Counted from the stretch's first letter, positions 23,612 to 32,804 are shown. The stretch: 62,068 bases of DNA from Roseimicrobium gellanilyticum (GCF_003315205.1 NZ_QNRR01000022.1:1-62068); one strand, 5' to 3'. Numbers and translations are program-made. The notes: a model not told the origin generated them from the letters alone.

Positions 23612-25030
23612 ATGTTTCTTTCCCGCGTCCATTCCACATCCGCCGCATTGTTAGTTGCGCTGCTGGCAGTTCATGCGCCCATCACCGCATACGCGAGAGG
23701 TCCCGCTACACTCGATGAAGTGCGCTCCATCGCGAAGGAAGCGTACATCTATGGCTTCCCTTTGGTGGACAACTATCGTGTCCAGCACTCCTACTTCATC
23801 GACAAGGGGGGCAAGGAATTCAAGGCGGACTGGAATACGCTGGTGAACAACGCGCGTGTCTACACACCTGAGGACAAGGCCATCCAGACGCCGAACTCGG
23901 ACACGCCGTATTCCTACGTGGGCGCGGACCTGCGAGCTGAGCCACTCGTCCTTACCGTGCCGGAGGTGGAGAAGGGGCGCTACTACTCGCTGCAGTTCAT
24001 CGACGAGTACACGTTCAACTTCGCTTACGTGGGCAGTCGTGCGACTGGCAATGAGGCTGGCAGCTTCCTGCTCACCGGACCGGGCTGGAAAGGTGAGAAG
24101 CCTGCGGGCATCAAGGAGGTGATTCCCTGTGAGACACAGTTCGCCTTCATCCTGTACCGCACCCAGCTCTTCAATCCCGGGGACATCGAGAATGTGAAGA
24201 AGATTCAGGCGGGCTACAAGGTGCAGACGCTTTCGCAATTCCTCGGCCAGCCTGCTCCAGCAGCCGCGCCCGTGGTGGACTTCATCAAGCCACTCACGCC
24301 GGACCAGCAGAAGACGTCGGTGGAGTTCTTCAATGTGCTGGACTTCATTCTGCGTTTCTGCCCTGAGCATCCCTCGGAACAGATGTTGCGCTCCGAGTTC
24401 GCCAGGATTGGCCTCGGTGGTGACGACCCTTTTGATGCGGCCTCACTGAAGCCTGAGGTGCAGAAGGCCTTCGCGGAAGGCATGGCCGATGCCTGGGCTG
24501 CCTTCAAGGAACACAAGGAGAAGGAGGTTGATACAGGCAAGTCATCCAGTGCGGACGCCTTCGGCACTCGTGCATTCCTGAATGGGAACTACATGAGTCG
24601 CATGTCCGGTGCCGTGCTCGGCATCTACGGAAACTCCAAAGATGAGGCCTACTACCCGGTCTACTTCGTCGATGCTGAAAAGAACAAGCCGGATGGCAGC
24701 CATGCTTACACCATACGCTTCGCTCCGGGTCAGCTTCCCCCCGTGAATGCCTTTTGGTCGCTCACCCTGTATGAGCTGCCCGCCAGCCTGCTCCATGCGA
24801 ATGCGTTGAACCGTTATCTCATCAATTCACCCATGCTGCCCGACCTGAAGAAGGACGCGGACGGCGGCATCACCCTCTACATCCAGAACGCCTCCCCCGG
24901 CGCGGAGAAAGAGGCCAACTGGCTTCCTGCCCCCAAGGGCCCCTTCTTCATGGCCATGCGACTCTACTGGCCCAAGCCCGAAGCATTGAAGGGCGAATGG
25001 AAGGCCCCGGCACTGGAGAAAAAAGACTGA
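23612..25030 (+). CDS. Secreted DUF1254/DUF1214 protein, copy 2
   Basis: 472 residues with signal peptide (ALLVALLAVHAPITAYA). DUF1254 part: AKEAYIYGFPLVDNYRVQ, TPNSDTPYSYVGADLRAEP and RYYSLQFIDEYTFNFAYVG. Middle section with PLTPDQQKTSVEFFNVLDF; DUF1214 part: YTIRFAPGQLPPVNAFWSL, LYELPASLLHANALNRY and NWLPAPKGPFFMAMRLYWP. It differs enough from copy 1 to be an old duplication. It starts 50 bases after copy 1 and belongs to the same transcript. Confidence 0.9.
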   Translation: MFLSRVHSTSAALLVALLAVHAPITAYARGPATLDEVRSIAKEAYIYGFPLVDNYRVQHSYFIDKGGKEFKADWNTLVNNARVYTPEDKAIQTPNSDTPYSYVGADLRAEPLVLTVPEVEKGRYYSLQFIDEYTFNFAYVGSRATGNEAGSFLLTGPGWKGEKPAGIKEVIPCETQFAFILYRTQLFNPGDIENVKKIQAGYKVQTLSQFLGQPAPAAAPVVDFIKPLTPDQQKTSVEFFNVLDFILRFCPEHPSEQMLRSEFARIGLGGDDPFDAASLKPEVQKAFAEGMADAWAAFKEHKEKEVDTGKSSSADAFGTRAFLNGNYMSRMSGAVLGIYGNSKDEAYYPVYFVDAEKNKPDGSHAYTIRFAPGQLPPVNAFWSLTLYELPASLLHANALNRYLINSPMLPDLKKDADGGITLYIQNASPGAEKEANWLPAPKGPFFMAMRLYWPKPEALKGEWKAPALEKKD

Positions 25031-25060
25031 AGCCAAAAATACACTGACACACTTCTATAC

Positions 25061-26089
25061 ATGCAACTCTCACAAGCATTTCTAACGCTCGGAACATCTC
25101 TGACCCTCGCCACTTTGGCTCACGCCGCAGAACCCGTCCCCGTGACCGTGGACAATTTCATCCGTGCGGAGTCCGATCTTTACTTCACCAACCTCCTGAA
25201 AGACAGCGGCGGAGTCCTTGGCAAATTCAACCACCGTCGCGAGCCAGCATCCATCGAGAAACAGACGGTCATCCGGCTGAACCGTGACACGCTTTATTCC
25301 TCCGCGCTCGTCGACTTGGATGCTGGCCCTGTGACTGTGACGTTGCCGGACGCGGGGAAACGTTTCCGGTCACTCATGCTGATCAATCAGGACCACTACG
25401 TGCCGGACGTCAGCTATGAGTCCGGGACCTACAGGGTGGACAAGGACAAGGCTGGCACGCGCTACGCCGTGATAGGCATTCGCACACTGGTGGATCCTGC
25501 CGACCCGAAAGACATCGCCGAAGTGCACGCGTTGCAGGATGCTTTGAAAATCGAGCAGCCTGGTGGCCCGGGAAAATTTGAGGTGCCGCAGTGGGATCCG
25601 GTGAGTCAGAAGAAGGTACGGGATGCGCTGCTGGTACTCGGATCCACCATGCCGGACTTCAAGAAGGCCTTCGGCACGAAGGAGACCGTGGACCCCATCC
25701 GCCATTTGCTGGGCAGCGCCATGGGCTGGGGTGGCAATCCCGACAAGGATGCGGTGTATCTCAATATCACGCCGAAGCTGAATGATGGTGAAACGGTGTA
25801 CAAACTCGTGGTGAAGGACGTGCCGGTCGAGTCCTTCTGGTCGGTGAGCGTGTACAATGCTGAGGGCTACTACCAGAAGAACGAACAGAACGCCTACACC
25901 ATCAACAGCATCACGGGGAAGAAGGGCGCGGATGGTTCCATCACCATCCAGTTCGGTGGGTACGACGGCAAGACGCCCAACTGCATTCCCATCACCAAGG
26001 GCTGGAACTACACCGTGCGTCTCTACCGCCCCAAGAAGGAAATCCTCGACGGCACCTGGACTTTTCCCGAGCCGCAGCCGGTGAAGTGA
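25061..26089 (+). CDS. Secreted DUF1254/DUF1214 protein, short copy 3
   Basis: 342 residues with signal peptide ending AHAA. Shorter than the two preceding relatives. DUF1254-like part: VDNFIRAESDLYFTNLLK, VIRLNRDTLYSSALVDLD and PVTVTLPDAGKRFRSLML. DUF1214 part: YKLVVKDVPVESFWSVSVY, ADGSITIQFGG and NCIPITKGWNYTVRLYRP. This compact form with NRDTLYSS is a recognised sub-type. Third in a row; spacing to copy 2 is 30 bases. Confidence 0.88.
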   Translation: MQLSQAFLTLGTSLTLATLAHAAEPVPVTVDNFIRAESDLYFTNLLKDSGGVLGKFNHRREPASIEKQTVIRLNRDTLYSSALVDLDAGPVTVTLPDAGKRFRSLMLINQDHYVPDVSYESGTYRVDKDKAGTRYAVIGIRTLVDPADPKDIAEVHALQDALKIEQPGGPGKFEVPQWDPVSQKKVRDALLVLGSTMPDFKKAFGTKETVDPIRHLLGSAMGWGGNPDKDAVYLNITPKLNDGETVYKLVVKDVPVESFWSVSVYNAEGYYQKNEQNAYTINSITGKKGADGSITIQFGGYDGKTPNCIPITKGWNYTVRLYRPKKEILDGTWTFPEPQPVK

Positions 26090-26115
26090 AACCATAACTG
26101 CAATCCATCACAACC

Positions 26116-26511
26116 ATGAAGCTGCCGAGCAGAAACCTAGTCCTCCTCGCAAGCATGCTCTGCGCCTGTGGTTTGGTGACCACAGGCGTCGCAGAGGAGA
26201 AGGCCGCCGCGCCTCCCAAGGACATCGCTTGCAGCAAGCTGGAGTACAAGGATCTGCACGGCAGCTATGTGTACACCTTTGCGAAGGACGGCTCCTACAC
26301 CTTTGCTGCCGTGCACCAGAGCGGCAAGTCGGAGGGCGAACAGAAGGGCACCTACAAGTACGCCGTGACGCCGCCTGACAAAGCGAAGCTCAATCTCGAC
26401 AAGGACACGGTGATCACCCTGACCTTCGAAGCACCGCTGAAGGGCAAGCTCACCGTCGATGACGATGTGCGTCCCCATGCCTTCACCATCACACCGGGGA
26501 AGAATCCCTGA
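26116..26511 (+). CDS. Small secreted protein, unrecognised
   Basis: 131 residues: signal peptide to about VTTGVA, then ~105 residues predicted mostly beta from alternation (HGSYVYTFAKDGSYTFAAVH; GTYKYAVTPPDKAKLNL; DTVITLTFEAPLKGKLTV). Two Cys lie in or near the signal region and one near the mature start (IACSKLEY). It looks like a small lipocalin-like or META-like barrel, but I assign no family. It sits between the DUF1254 genes and the phosphatase with short gaps, so it is one of the operon products. Confidence 0.72.
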   Translation: MKLPSRNLVLLASMLCACGLVTTGVAEEKAAAPPKDIACSKLEYKDLHGSYVYTFAKDGSYTFAAVHQSGKSEGEQKGTYKYAVTPPDKAKLNLDKDTVITLTFEAPLKGKLTVDDDVRPHAFTITPGKNP

Positions 26512-26560
26512 CTTCAAGCTGCACACACGCTCGCGCCAAACCTCAGCCCATGTTTCCATC

Positions 26561-27544
26561 ATGAAGAATCCCATCCACTTGATGCCACTCATCCTGGTGG
26601 CGTGGTCCATGCAGGCAGGAGCTGCGGACCCGCTTCCCTCCTGGAACGACACTTCGCCGAAGAAGGCCATCATCGCCTTCGTGGAAAAGGTGACGAAGGA
26701 AGGCTCTGCCGACTTCGTGCCAGTGCCGGAACGCATCGCGGTGTTCGACAATGACGGCACGCTCTGGACGGAGCTGCCGGAGTATTTCCAGGGCATTTTC
26801 GTCAATGATCGGATCAAGGCCATGGCTCCGCAGCATCCCGAATGGAAAACGGAGGAGCCCTACGCCTCCATCCTGAAGGGTGATGTGAAGAAGGCACTGG
26901 CCGGTGGAGAGAAAGCTCTTCTGGACCTGGTCATGGCCACCCATGCAGGGATGACCACGGACGAGTTCGACAAACAGGTCACCGACTGGCTCGCGACGGC
27001 GAAGCATCCCAAAACAGGAAGACCCTTTACCGAGATGGTCTTCCAGCCGATGCTGGAGCTGCTCGACTATCTGCGCGCGAATGGCTTCAAGACCTTCATC
27101 GTTTCCGGGGGTGGCATTGAGTTCATGCGTCCCTGGACGGAGAAGGTGTACGGCATCCCCCCGGAGCAGGTGGTGGGCTCCACCGGTGGCCTGAAGTACG
27201 AACTGCGTGACGGAAAGCCCGTGATTGTGAAGACACCGTCGCTTGTGCTCAACGATGACAAGGAGGGCAAGCCCGTGGGCATCCAGCGCCACATCGGCCG
27301 CCGACCGATCTTCGCTGCGGGGAACTCCGATGGGGACTTCCAGATGCTGGAGTGGACCACCACCGGCAGCGGAGCGCGCTTCGGCCTCATCGTGCATCAC
27401 ACGGATGCAGAGCGCGAGTGCGCCTACGACCGCAAGTCCCCCTTCGGCAAACTCGACAAAGGTCTCGATGAAGCACCCAAACGCGGCTGGACCCTGGTGA
27501 ACATGAAGGACGACTGGGCCGCCATCTATCCGGAAAAGAAATAG
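26561..27544 (+). CDS. Periplasmic HAD-superfamily phosphatase
   Basis: 327 residues from the ATG at 26561 with a signal peptide (cleavage near AGAAD). HAD motifs: I, Asp63-Asn-Asp65-Gly-Thr in VFDNDGTLW; II, FIVSGGG; III/IV, AGNSDGDFQML with a conserved Lys upstream. The cap insert (~75-170) contains GMTTDEFDKQVTDWL. This secreted group resembles phosphoserine-phosphatase-like hydrolases. The substrate is unknown; adjacency to sulfatases suggests coordinated removal of phosphate and sulfate groups, which is inference. Confidence 0.88.
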   Translation: MKNPIHLMPLILVAWSMQAGAADPLPSWNDTSPKKAIIAFVEKVTKEGSADFVPVPERIAVFDNDGTLWTELPEYFQGIFVNDRIKAMAPQHPEWKTEEPYASILKGDVKKALAGGEKALLDLVMATHAGMTTDEFDKQVTDWLATAKHPKTGRPFTEMVFQPMLELLDYLRANGFKTFIVSGGGIEFMRPWTEKVYGIPPEQVVGSTGGLKYELRDGKPVIVKTPSLVLNDDKEGKPVGIQRHIGRRPIFAAGNSDGDFQMLEWTTTGSGARFGLIVHHTDAERECAYDRKSPFGKLDKGLDEAPKRGWTLVNMKDDWAAIYPEKK

Positions 27545-27573
27545 CACCAACTTTACTTCTCCAAACTCTTCTC

Positions 27574-28962
27574 ATGAAGCTGCACCCCTTTCTAACCGCG
27601 AGCATAGCCGCGTTGGCGGCATGCCATACATCGGTAACTCACGCTCAAGGTCCACTGCCGCCACCGGTCAGTCCTGCGTCAGCGCCATCCGTGGCTCCCG
27701 CTGCACAGCCCGCAGTGCCCACACCCGCGCCCACTACCGTGACGGGACGCGCTGCCAGTGCCGCCGCTGGTGGGTATGAGAATACGGTCACCCTCTCGGC
27801 GAGTCAGTTGCTACAGCCCGTCTTCATGGCGGGGCAGCTCTTCCGCGTACGCGAGCTGGTGGGCAATGACTGGGGCATTTGCAACTACACGATCGACTCT
27901 CCCTTGTATGGCACCTTCTTGGCACACGGGAACAACCAGCTTCTGGATCGCATCACGGAACTCAGTGCCCTACAGCGCATGGATGTCGTGACGAGGACCA
28001 AGGACTATGCAGATGCGGTGGAGGATGCCGCCGATGAGGAAGAGGACATCGCGGACGATGCGCCCGATCGCCAGGTGGATTCCATCGAGGATGCGCCCAG
28101 CAGCGGGATCGGGAAATTCTTCCACCGCATTGGAAAGGATGTGAAGAAGGGCTTCAAGGAAGGCGAGGCCAACATCTACAGCAGCAAGACGCAGAAGACC
28201 GGCGCCCGGGTGGCGGCGGCCAAGCGGGATCTTTGTCGCAAGCTGGGTCTCAACCCCTACTCCTCCAATGCCATCCTCCAAGCGCGGCTCGATGGCATGA
28301 GCCGGGTGATGGGCTTTGCCAAAGTGAGCTTCCAGTTGGGTGCGGAGTCTGCGGATCCTGTGGTGGCCGCCGTGAATGCCAATCGCGGGACCATCCCTCC
28401 TGCCATGGCGGATCTGGTCTATGGAAAAGGTCCGGCGGAGATTCGCGCGGACAATCAAGCGATGCTGCAACAGTTGGGCGTGGGTCCGGTGGATGCCGCA
28501 GGCTTCTGTGCTTCACCGGCCTTTTCACCCTGGTATCAAACGCAGTTTGTCGTCGCTCTTCGAGCGCTGATGGGCGTGTCGGGACTGGATGTCCTGGTGC
28601 GTGACGCGGCCACGGTATCGACAGTGGAGACGGATGCCATCTTCTACGCGGAGACGGCGCAATTGATGGCACAACTGAAAGCGCAGCAGTGGCCGATTGC
28701 CCGAATCGACCTGCACAACAACCTGCCCTACTGCGTGTTGCAGGATGGCTCCGTACTCCTGGCACTGCACTGGGACTACGCCAGCTGGACGGACATGTCT
28801 GACAAGGCCGCACAGTGGCTGCAGACACTGCAGGTGAATGGGAAAAAGCCCACCACGATCACGATCGCCATCACCGGTGTGGCTTCCCCGCGTTGCCGTC
28901 AGGAGCTGGAGAAGCGGGGCTTCCGTCTGCTCGATCGCCAGAACAAGGGTCCGATGAACTGA
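27574..28962 (+). CDS. Unrecognised secreted protein, copy B of a paralogous pair
   Basis: 462 residues with signal peptide (to about SVTHAQ) and a Pro/Ala-rich linker. Same block order as copy A at 16072: YTIDS (105), GIGKFFHRIGKDVK, AKRDLCRKLGLNPYSSN (P228), SPAFSPWYQTQFVVAL, DAIFYAETAQLMAQL, LPYCVLQDG, LHWDYASWTDMSDKAA and ITGVASP (433). A highly acidic insert with alternating Ala, Asp and Glu near 145-165 (AADEEEDIADDAPD) is unique to this copy. I recognise no family or catalytic motif. Confidence 0.8.
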   Translation: MKLHPFLTASIAALAACHTSVTHAQGPLPPPVSPASAPSVAPAAQPAVPTPAPTTVTGRAASAAAGGYENTVTLSASQLLQPVFMAGQLFRVRELVGNDWGICNYTIDSPLYGTFLAHGNNQLLDRITELSALQRMDVVTRTKDYADAVEDAADEEEDIADDAPDRQVDSIEDAPSSGIGKFFHRIGKDVKKGFKEGEANIYSSKTQKTGARVAAAKRDLCRKLGLNPYSSNAILQARLDGMSRVMGFAKVSFQLGAESADPVVAAVNANRGTIPPAMADLVYGKGPAEIRADNQAMLQQLGVGPVDAAGFCASPAFSPWYQTQFVVALRALMGVSGLDVLVRDAATVSTVETDAIFYAETAQLMAQLKAQQWPIARIDLHNNLPYCVLQDGSVLLALHWDYASWTDMSDKAAQWLQTLQVNGKKPTTITIAITGVASPRCRQELEKRGFRLLDRQNKGPMN

Positions 28963-29070
28963 AGCTCCCTTCTCTGCAGCACCCACATTGACATCTTCAA
29001 CAAACCCCGAACTGAATCCCCCAAGTGAACTGATTCAAACCGCAAACCCATACCGCAGGAGGACACCGCC

Positions 29071-29943
29071 ATGGACTGGGAAAAAGGTGAAGAAAGCTCG
29101 AATCTGGAAGACCGTCGCCGCGTGAGGCCCAAGGCAGCCGTGGGGGGAGGCTTGGGGCTGCTGGCGATCCTGGCCATCGGTTATTTCCTTGGGGTGGATC
29201 CGAATCAGCTCGGCCAGCTCATGGAGGGAGTGCAGGTGGGGCAGGGTGGAGGGAGTACAGAGGTGCAGGGGCCAGTCACGCCCGAGGAGGAGCGCAGCCG
29301 GAGATTCGCGGCGACCATCCTGGGCTTCACAGAGAAGGTTTGGGAGCAGCAGTTCCAGACCATTGGTCAGCAGTACAAGGCACCGCGCATGGTGCTCTTC
29401 ACGGAGCGTGTACAAACAGGATGTGGATTGGCGCCTGCAGCAGTGGGCCCCTTCTACTGCCCTGCGGATCAGACGGTGTATCTGGATCCTTCATTCTTTG
29501 ATGAGCTGCAGCAGAAGCTCGGTGGTTCTGCTGCAGACTTCTCTCAGGCATATGTGATCGCCCATGAGGTGGGGCACCATGTGCAAAACTTGCTTGGCTA
29601 CAGTGATCTGGTGGACCAGAAGCGGCAAACGATGCCGGAGGCGGAGTTCAACCGCTGGTCCGTGCGGCTGGAACTGCAGGCGGACTACCTCGCTGGTGTG
29701 TGGACGCATTACGGGCAGCAGCAATTCAACTTCATCGAACAGGGAGATGTGGAATCCGCCATTCAATCCGCCAACGCCATCGGGGACGATCGGCTGCAGA
29801 AACGCGCGGGCGGATTCAGCTCTCCTGAGAAGTACACGCATGGCACCTCAGCACAGCGTGTGAAGTGGTTCCTCCAGGGATTCAAGACCGGGGACATGCG
29901 CATGCTCAAGCGGATGTTCGAGATGCCCTATGAGGACCTGTAG
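29071..29943 (+). CDS. Membrane-anchored neutral zinc metallopeptidase (YpfJ family)
   Basis: 290 residues. A Shine-Dalgarno AGGAGG lies 8 bases before the ATG, unusually clear for this region. Short cytoplasmic N-terminus, one membrane helix (~32-50, GGLGLLAILAIGYFLG), then the YpfJ domain with CGLAPAAVGPFYCPADQTVYLD and the zinc motif His165-Glu-Val-Gly-His169 in AHEVGHHVQNLLG; the late LELQADYLAGVW supplies the third ligand region. Length fits the family (~290). Probably an envelope quality-control protease; substrate unknown. Confidence 0.93.
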   Translation: MDWEKGEESSNLEDRRRVRPKAAVGGGLGLLAILAIGYFLGVDPNQLGQLMEGVQVGQGGGSTEVQGPVTPEEERSRRFAATILGFTEKVWEQQFQTIGQQYKAPRMVLFTERVQTGCGLAPAAVGPFYCPADQTVYLDPSFFDELQQKLGGSAADFSQAYVIAHEVGHHVQNLLGYSDLVDQKRQTMPEAEFNRWSVRLELQADYLAGVWTHYGQQQFNFIEQGDVESAIQSANAIGDDRLQKRAGGFSSPEKYTHGTSAQRVKWFLQGFKTGDMRMLKRMFEMPYEDL

Positions 29944-30004
29944 CTGCGATGCCCCCGCGCATGAAGGAAACCCAAACGAAAATCGAGCCACAACATTGAA
30001 CACC

Positions 30005-30433
30005 ATGAAAACGATCCACTTTGCACCCATCATCGCATGCCTTCTGAGCATGTGCTGTCTGACGGGCCTGACCGGCTGCGCCAGCATGGATTCATCCAAC
30101 CAGACGTCACTGCTCTCGGCCGCCGGCTTCCGCGTGAAGACTCCGCAGACTCCGAAGCAACTGGAGGTGTACGCCGCAGCGCCTTCGTACAAGGTGCATC
30201 GAGCCACCGTGGATGGGAGGACCTTCTACGCGTACAAGGATGAGAAGAACGGCGTGGCCTACGTGGGTGGCGAGGCGGAGTACCAGAAGTACCAGCAACT
30301 CGCGACCCAGAAGAAGATTGCGCAGGACTACTACATGGCCGCGCAGATGAACCAGACCATGGCCATGAACTGGTACGGCGCCTGGGGCTACGGCGGCTAC
30401 CGCTACGGACGTCCCGGCATGTTCTGGTACTGA
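30005..30433 (+). CDS. Small lipoprotein, unrecognised
   Basis: 142 residues from the ATG at 30005. Type II signal with lipobox Leu-Thr-Gly-Cys25, followed by ASMDSS (Ala at +2, which favours outer-membrane sorting). Middle part with YAAAPSYKVHRATVDGRTFY and a YAYKDEKNGVAYVGG segment; the C-terminus is Tyr/Gly-rich (GAWGYGGYRYGRPGMFWY). No family recognised. The frame extends upstream to 29930, overlapping the peptidase, but without a signal sequence there. Confidence 0.75.
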   Translation: MKTIHFAPIIACLLSMCCLTGLTGCASMDSSNQTSLLSAAGFRVKTPQTPKQLEVYAAAPSYKVHRATVDGRTFYAYKDEKNGVAYVGGEAEYQKYQQLATQKKIAQDYYMAAQMNQTMAMNWYGAWGYGGYRYGRPGMFWY

Positions 30434-30481
30434 ACGCACCGCACGTCATCTGCTCATCATTCCATCTCACATCCTGATGTC

Positions 30482-31048
30482 ATGAAAGCGACACTGCTGC
30501 ATCAGCTCGCGCAGAGCTGGGGTTGGATCCTCCTCCGGGGTATCCTGGCGATCCTGTTCGGGTTTATGGCCTTCGCGTGGCCGCTCATCACGCTGCAGGT
30601 GCTGGTGATCCTGTACGGCGCTTATGTGTTCATTGATGGCGTCTCCGCTGTCATCGCTGCCATCGCCGGAGGCACCGTGGTGCCGCGGTGGTGGCTGGCG
30701 ATGATCGGGGCATTTGGCATCATCGCCGGACTCGCGGTCTTCTTCTGGCCCGGCATCACCGCACTGGTGCTGCTCATCTTCATTGGTGTCACGTCTATTG
30801 TGCGCGGCATTTTTGAGATCATCGGGGCCATCGCCCTCCGGAAGGAGATCTCCAATGAGTGGATGCTCGCGCTGAGTGGCGTCGCGTCCGTGGGATTCGG
30901 AGTGATCATGGTGCTGTTCCCCGGTAGCGGGGCCATCGCCATGGTCTGGGTCATTGCAGTCTACGCAGTTGCCTTTGGGCTGCTGCTTACTGGTCTCGCT
31001 CTCCGTCTTCGCAAACACGCTCACGGCGGCCGCCCGCAGCCCGCATGA
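30482..31048 (+). CDS. HdeD-family acid-resistance membrane protein (DUF308)
   Basis: 188 residues with six hydrophobic helices arranged as paired repeats: WILLRGILAILFGFMAFAWP, LVILYGAYVFIDGVSAVIAAI, WWLAMIGAFGIIAGLAVFFWP, LVLLIFIGVTSIVRGIFEI, then a further pair with LALSGVASVGFGVIMVLFPG. The WxxLLRGI...A..WP repeat is diagnostic. HdeD-like proteins are tied to acid and envelope stress in enteric bacteria. Located between a lipoprotein and sulfatase 2. Confidence 0.9.
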   Translation: MKATLLHQLAQSWGWILLRGILAILFGFMAFAWPLITLQVLVILYGAYVFIDGVSAVIAAIAGGTVVPRWWLAMIGAFGIIAGLAVFFWPGITALVLLIFIGVTSIVRGIFEIIGAIALRKEISNEWMLALSGVASVGFGVIMVLFPGSGAIAMVWVIAVYAVAFGLLLTGLALRLRKHAHGGRPQPA

Positions 31049-31086
31049 CCAATTTCAGTCAAGAAAGCCAAGTAGAACAAAACGCT

Positions 31087-32670
31087 ATGAAACGATACTT
31101 GAAACTGATTCCAGCATTCTTGCTGGCGATGGGACTAGTCGCGCCAGGAATCACTTCTGGGCAGACTGGTGGAAAGAAGAAACCGAACATCCTGGTCATC
31201 TTCGGGGATGACATCGGCATCCCGCAGATCAGCGCCTATACACAGGGGTTGATGGGATACCGGACTCCGAACATCGACCGCATTGCGAAAGAGGGCGCGC
31301 TCTTCACCGACTCGTACGGCCAACAGAGCTGCACGGCGGGACGAGCATCGTTCATCCTGGGGCAGGAACCCTTCCGCACTGGCCTTCTGACCATCGGCAT
31401 GCCGGGGGATCCACACGGCATCCCACCGTGGACGCCGACCATCGCGGACCTGCTGAAAGAGCAAGGTTATGCGACCGGTCAGTACGGGAAGAACCATCTC
31501 GGAGACCGCGATGAACACCTTCCCACGAAGCATGGGTTTGATGAGTTCTTCGGCAATCTCTACCACTTGAATGCCGAGGAAGAACCTGAAGGTTACTTCT
31601 ATCCGAAGGATCCCGAGTTCAAAAAGAAGTTCGGCCCGCGTGGCGTCATCAAAGTCGGTGCGGATGGCAAGCAGGAGGACACCGGTCCCCTGAATACCGC
31701 CCGCATGCCCACGGTGGACGAGGAGTTCCTCGGAGGCGCGAAGGACTTCATCCAGCGCCAGGTGAAGGCAGAGAAGCCTTTCTTCTGCTGGTTCAACTCT
31801 ACGCGTATGCACATCTTCACGCACCTGAAGAAGGAATCGCTCGGGAAGACTGGTAAAGGCATCCATGCGGACGGTATGGTGGAGCATGATGGGCACGTGG
31901 GACAACTCCTCGACCTCCTCGACGATCTGAAGATCACGGAAAACACCATCGTGGTCTACACGACAGACAACGGCGCGGAACTCGCCCTCTGGCCCGACGG
32001 CGCCATGACCATGTTCCACGGGGAAAAGGGCACCACCTGGGAGGGTGGCATGCGCATTCCCATGATGGTTCGCTGGCCGGGCGTGGTGAAGCCGGGGACG
32101 GTGTACAATGACATCATCTCCCTCATCGACTGGGCGCCCACGCTGCTCGCAGCCGCTGGCGTGCCGGATGTGAAGGAGAAGCTGGCCAAGGGCTACAAGG
32201 CCAATGGCAAGGACTTCAAGGTGCACCTCGATGGCTACAACTTCATGCCCTACTTCGAGGGCAAGGAGCCGAAAGGTCCGCGTGATTCCATCATGTACTT
32301 CGATCAGGGCGGCAATCTCAATGCGCTGCGCTGGAACGATTGGAAGCTGAGCTTCGCTGTGGCCCATGGCAACATCGCCACCGGCGTGCGTGAGACACCC
32401 GCCTGGTCGCTCATCGCCAACCTGCGTATGGATCCGTACGAGCGTGGTCTTGAGGAGGGCGGGGGAGCGGTGGAATTCCTCGGACGCAACATGTGGTTGA
32501 TCGTGCCCGTGCAGGCAAAGATCAAAGAGTTCTTCTCGGACTTCGAGCAGTTCCCCTTCCAGACTGGTTCAACGCTGAACCCTGCGGGCATCAACTACGG
32601 ACTGCTGAGGCAACAGGATGCCATGAAGCGGCTGAAAGACCTCGAAGGCATGAGCAGGCCTGCAAATTGA
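31087..32670 (+). CDS. Secreted arylsulfatase, copy 2
   Basis: 527 residues from the ATG at 31087, which begins the signal peptide MKRYLKLIPAFLLAMG. An ATG at 31045 overlaps the hdeD stop but would add 14 polar residues. Sulfatase motifs: NILVIFGDDIG, formylglycine signature Cys82-Thr-Ala-Gly-Arg, GKNHLGDRDEHLPTKHGFDE and TTDNGAE. The first 20 bases of coding sequence are identical to copy 3 at 33323, pointing to a recent duplication. Periplasmic or exported sulfate-ester hydrolase; substrate unknown. Confidence 0.93.
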   Translation: MKRYLKLIPAFLLAMGLVAPGITSGQTGGKKKPNILVIFGDDIGIPQISAYTQGLMGYRTPNIDRIAKEGALFTDSYGQQSCTAGRASFILGQEPFRTGLLTIGMPGDPHGIPPWTPTIADLLKEQGYATGQYGKNHLGDRDEHLPTKHGFDEFFGNLYHLNAEEEPEGYFYPKDPEFKKKFGPRGVIKVGADGKQEDTGPLNTARMPTVDEEFLGGAKDFIQRQVKAEKPFFCWFNSTRMHIFTHLKKESLGKTGKGIHADGMVEHDGHVGQLLDLLDDLKITENTIVVYTTDNGAELALWPDGAMTMFHGEKGTTWEGGMRIPMMVRWPGVVKPGTVYNDIISLIDWAPTLLAAAGVPDVKEKLAKGYKANGKDFKVHLDGYNFMPYFEGKEPKGPRDSIMYFDQGGNLNALRWNDWKLSFAVAHGNIATGVRETPAWSLIANLRMDPYERGLEEGGGAVEFLGRNMWLIVPVQAKIKEFFSDFEQFPFQTGSTLNPAGINYGLLRQQDAMKRLKDLEGMSRPAN

Positions 32671-32675
32671 AACAA

Positions 32676-32693
32676 CGCACACGCAAGTGTGCG
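32676..32693 (+). terminator. Short stem-loop with GCAA loop
   Basis: CGCACAC-GCAA-GTGTGCG, 7-bp perfect stem closed by a GNRA-type tetraloop, 5 bases after the sulfatase 2 stop. No T-run. A likely 3'-end stabiliser or part of a rho-dependent end. Confidence 0.4.
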
Positions 32694-32744
32694 AACCGCG
32701 CCACCGATGGCCCGGACATTGGCGGCGCTATGAAGTTAGTCGCG

Positions 32745-32775
32745 GGGAGAGGAGAACGCAAAACTCTCCTCTCCC
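32745..32775 (+). promoter_or_regulatory. 11-bp stem-loop upstream of the STAS-like gene
   Basis: GGGAGAGGAGA (32745-32755) pairs perfectly with 32765-32775; loop ACGCAAAAC. The 5' arm is purine-rich and Shine-Dalgarno-like. It lies 29 bases before the ATG at 32805 and argues that 32730-32804 is non-coding leader rather than N-terminal coding sequence. Confidence 0.5.
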
Positions 32776-32804
32776 TGCTGAAATGGAATCTATCCGCTGC
32801 TCAC

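Noticed and set aside
22320-23648. Minus-strand frame of 442 codons over the first DUF1254 gene
   Set aside because: Shadow; the plus strand has a signal peptide and both DUF domains.
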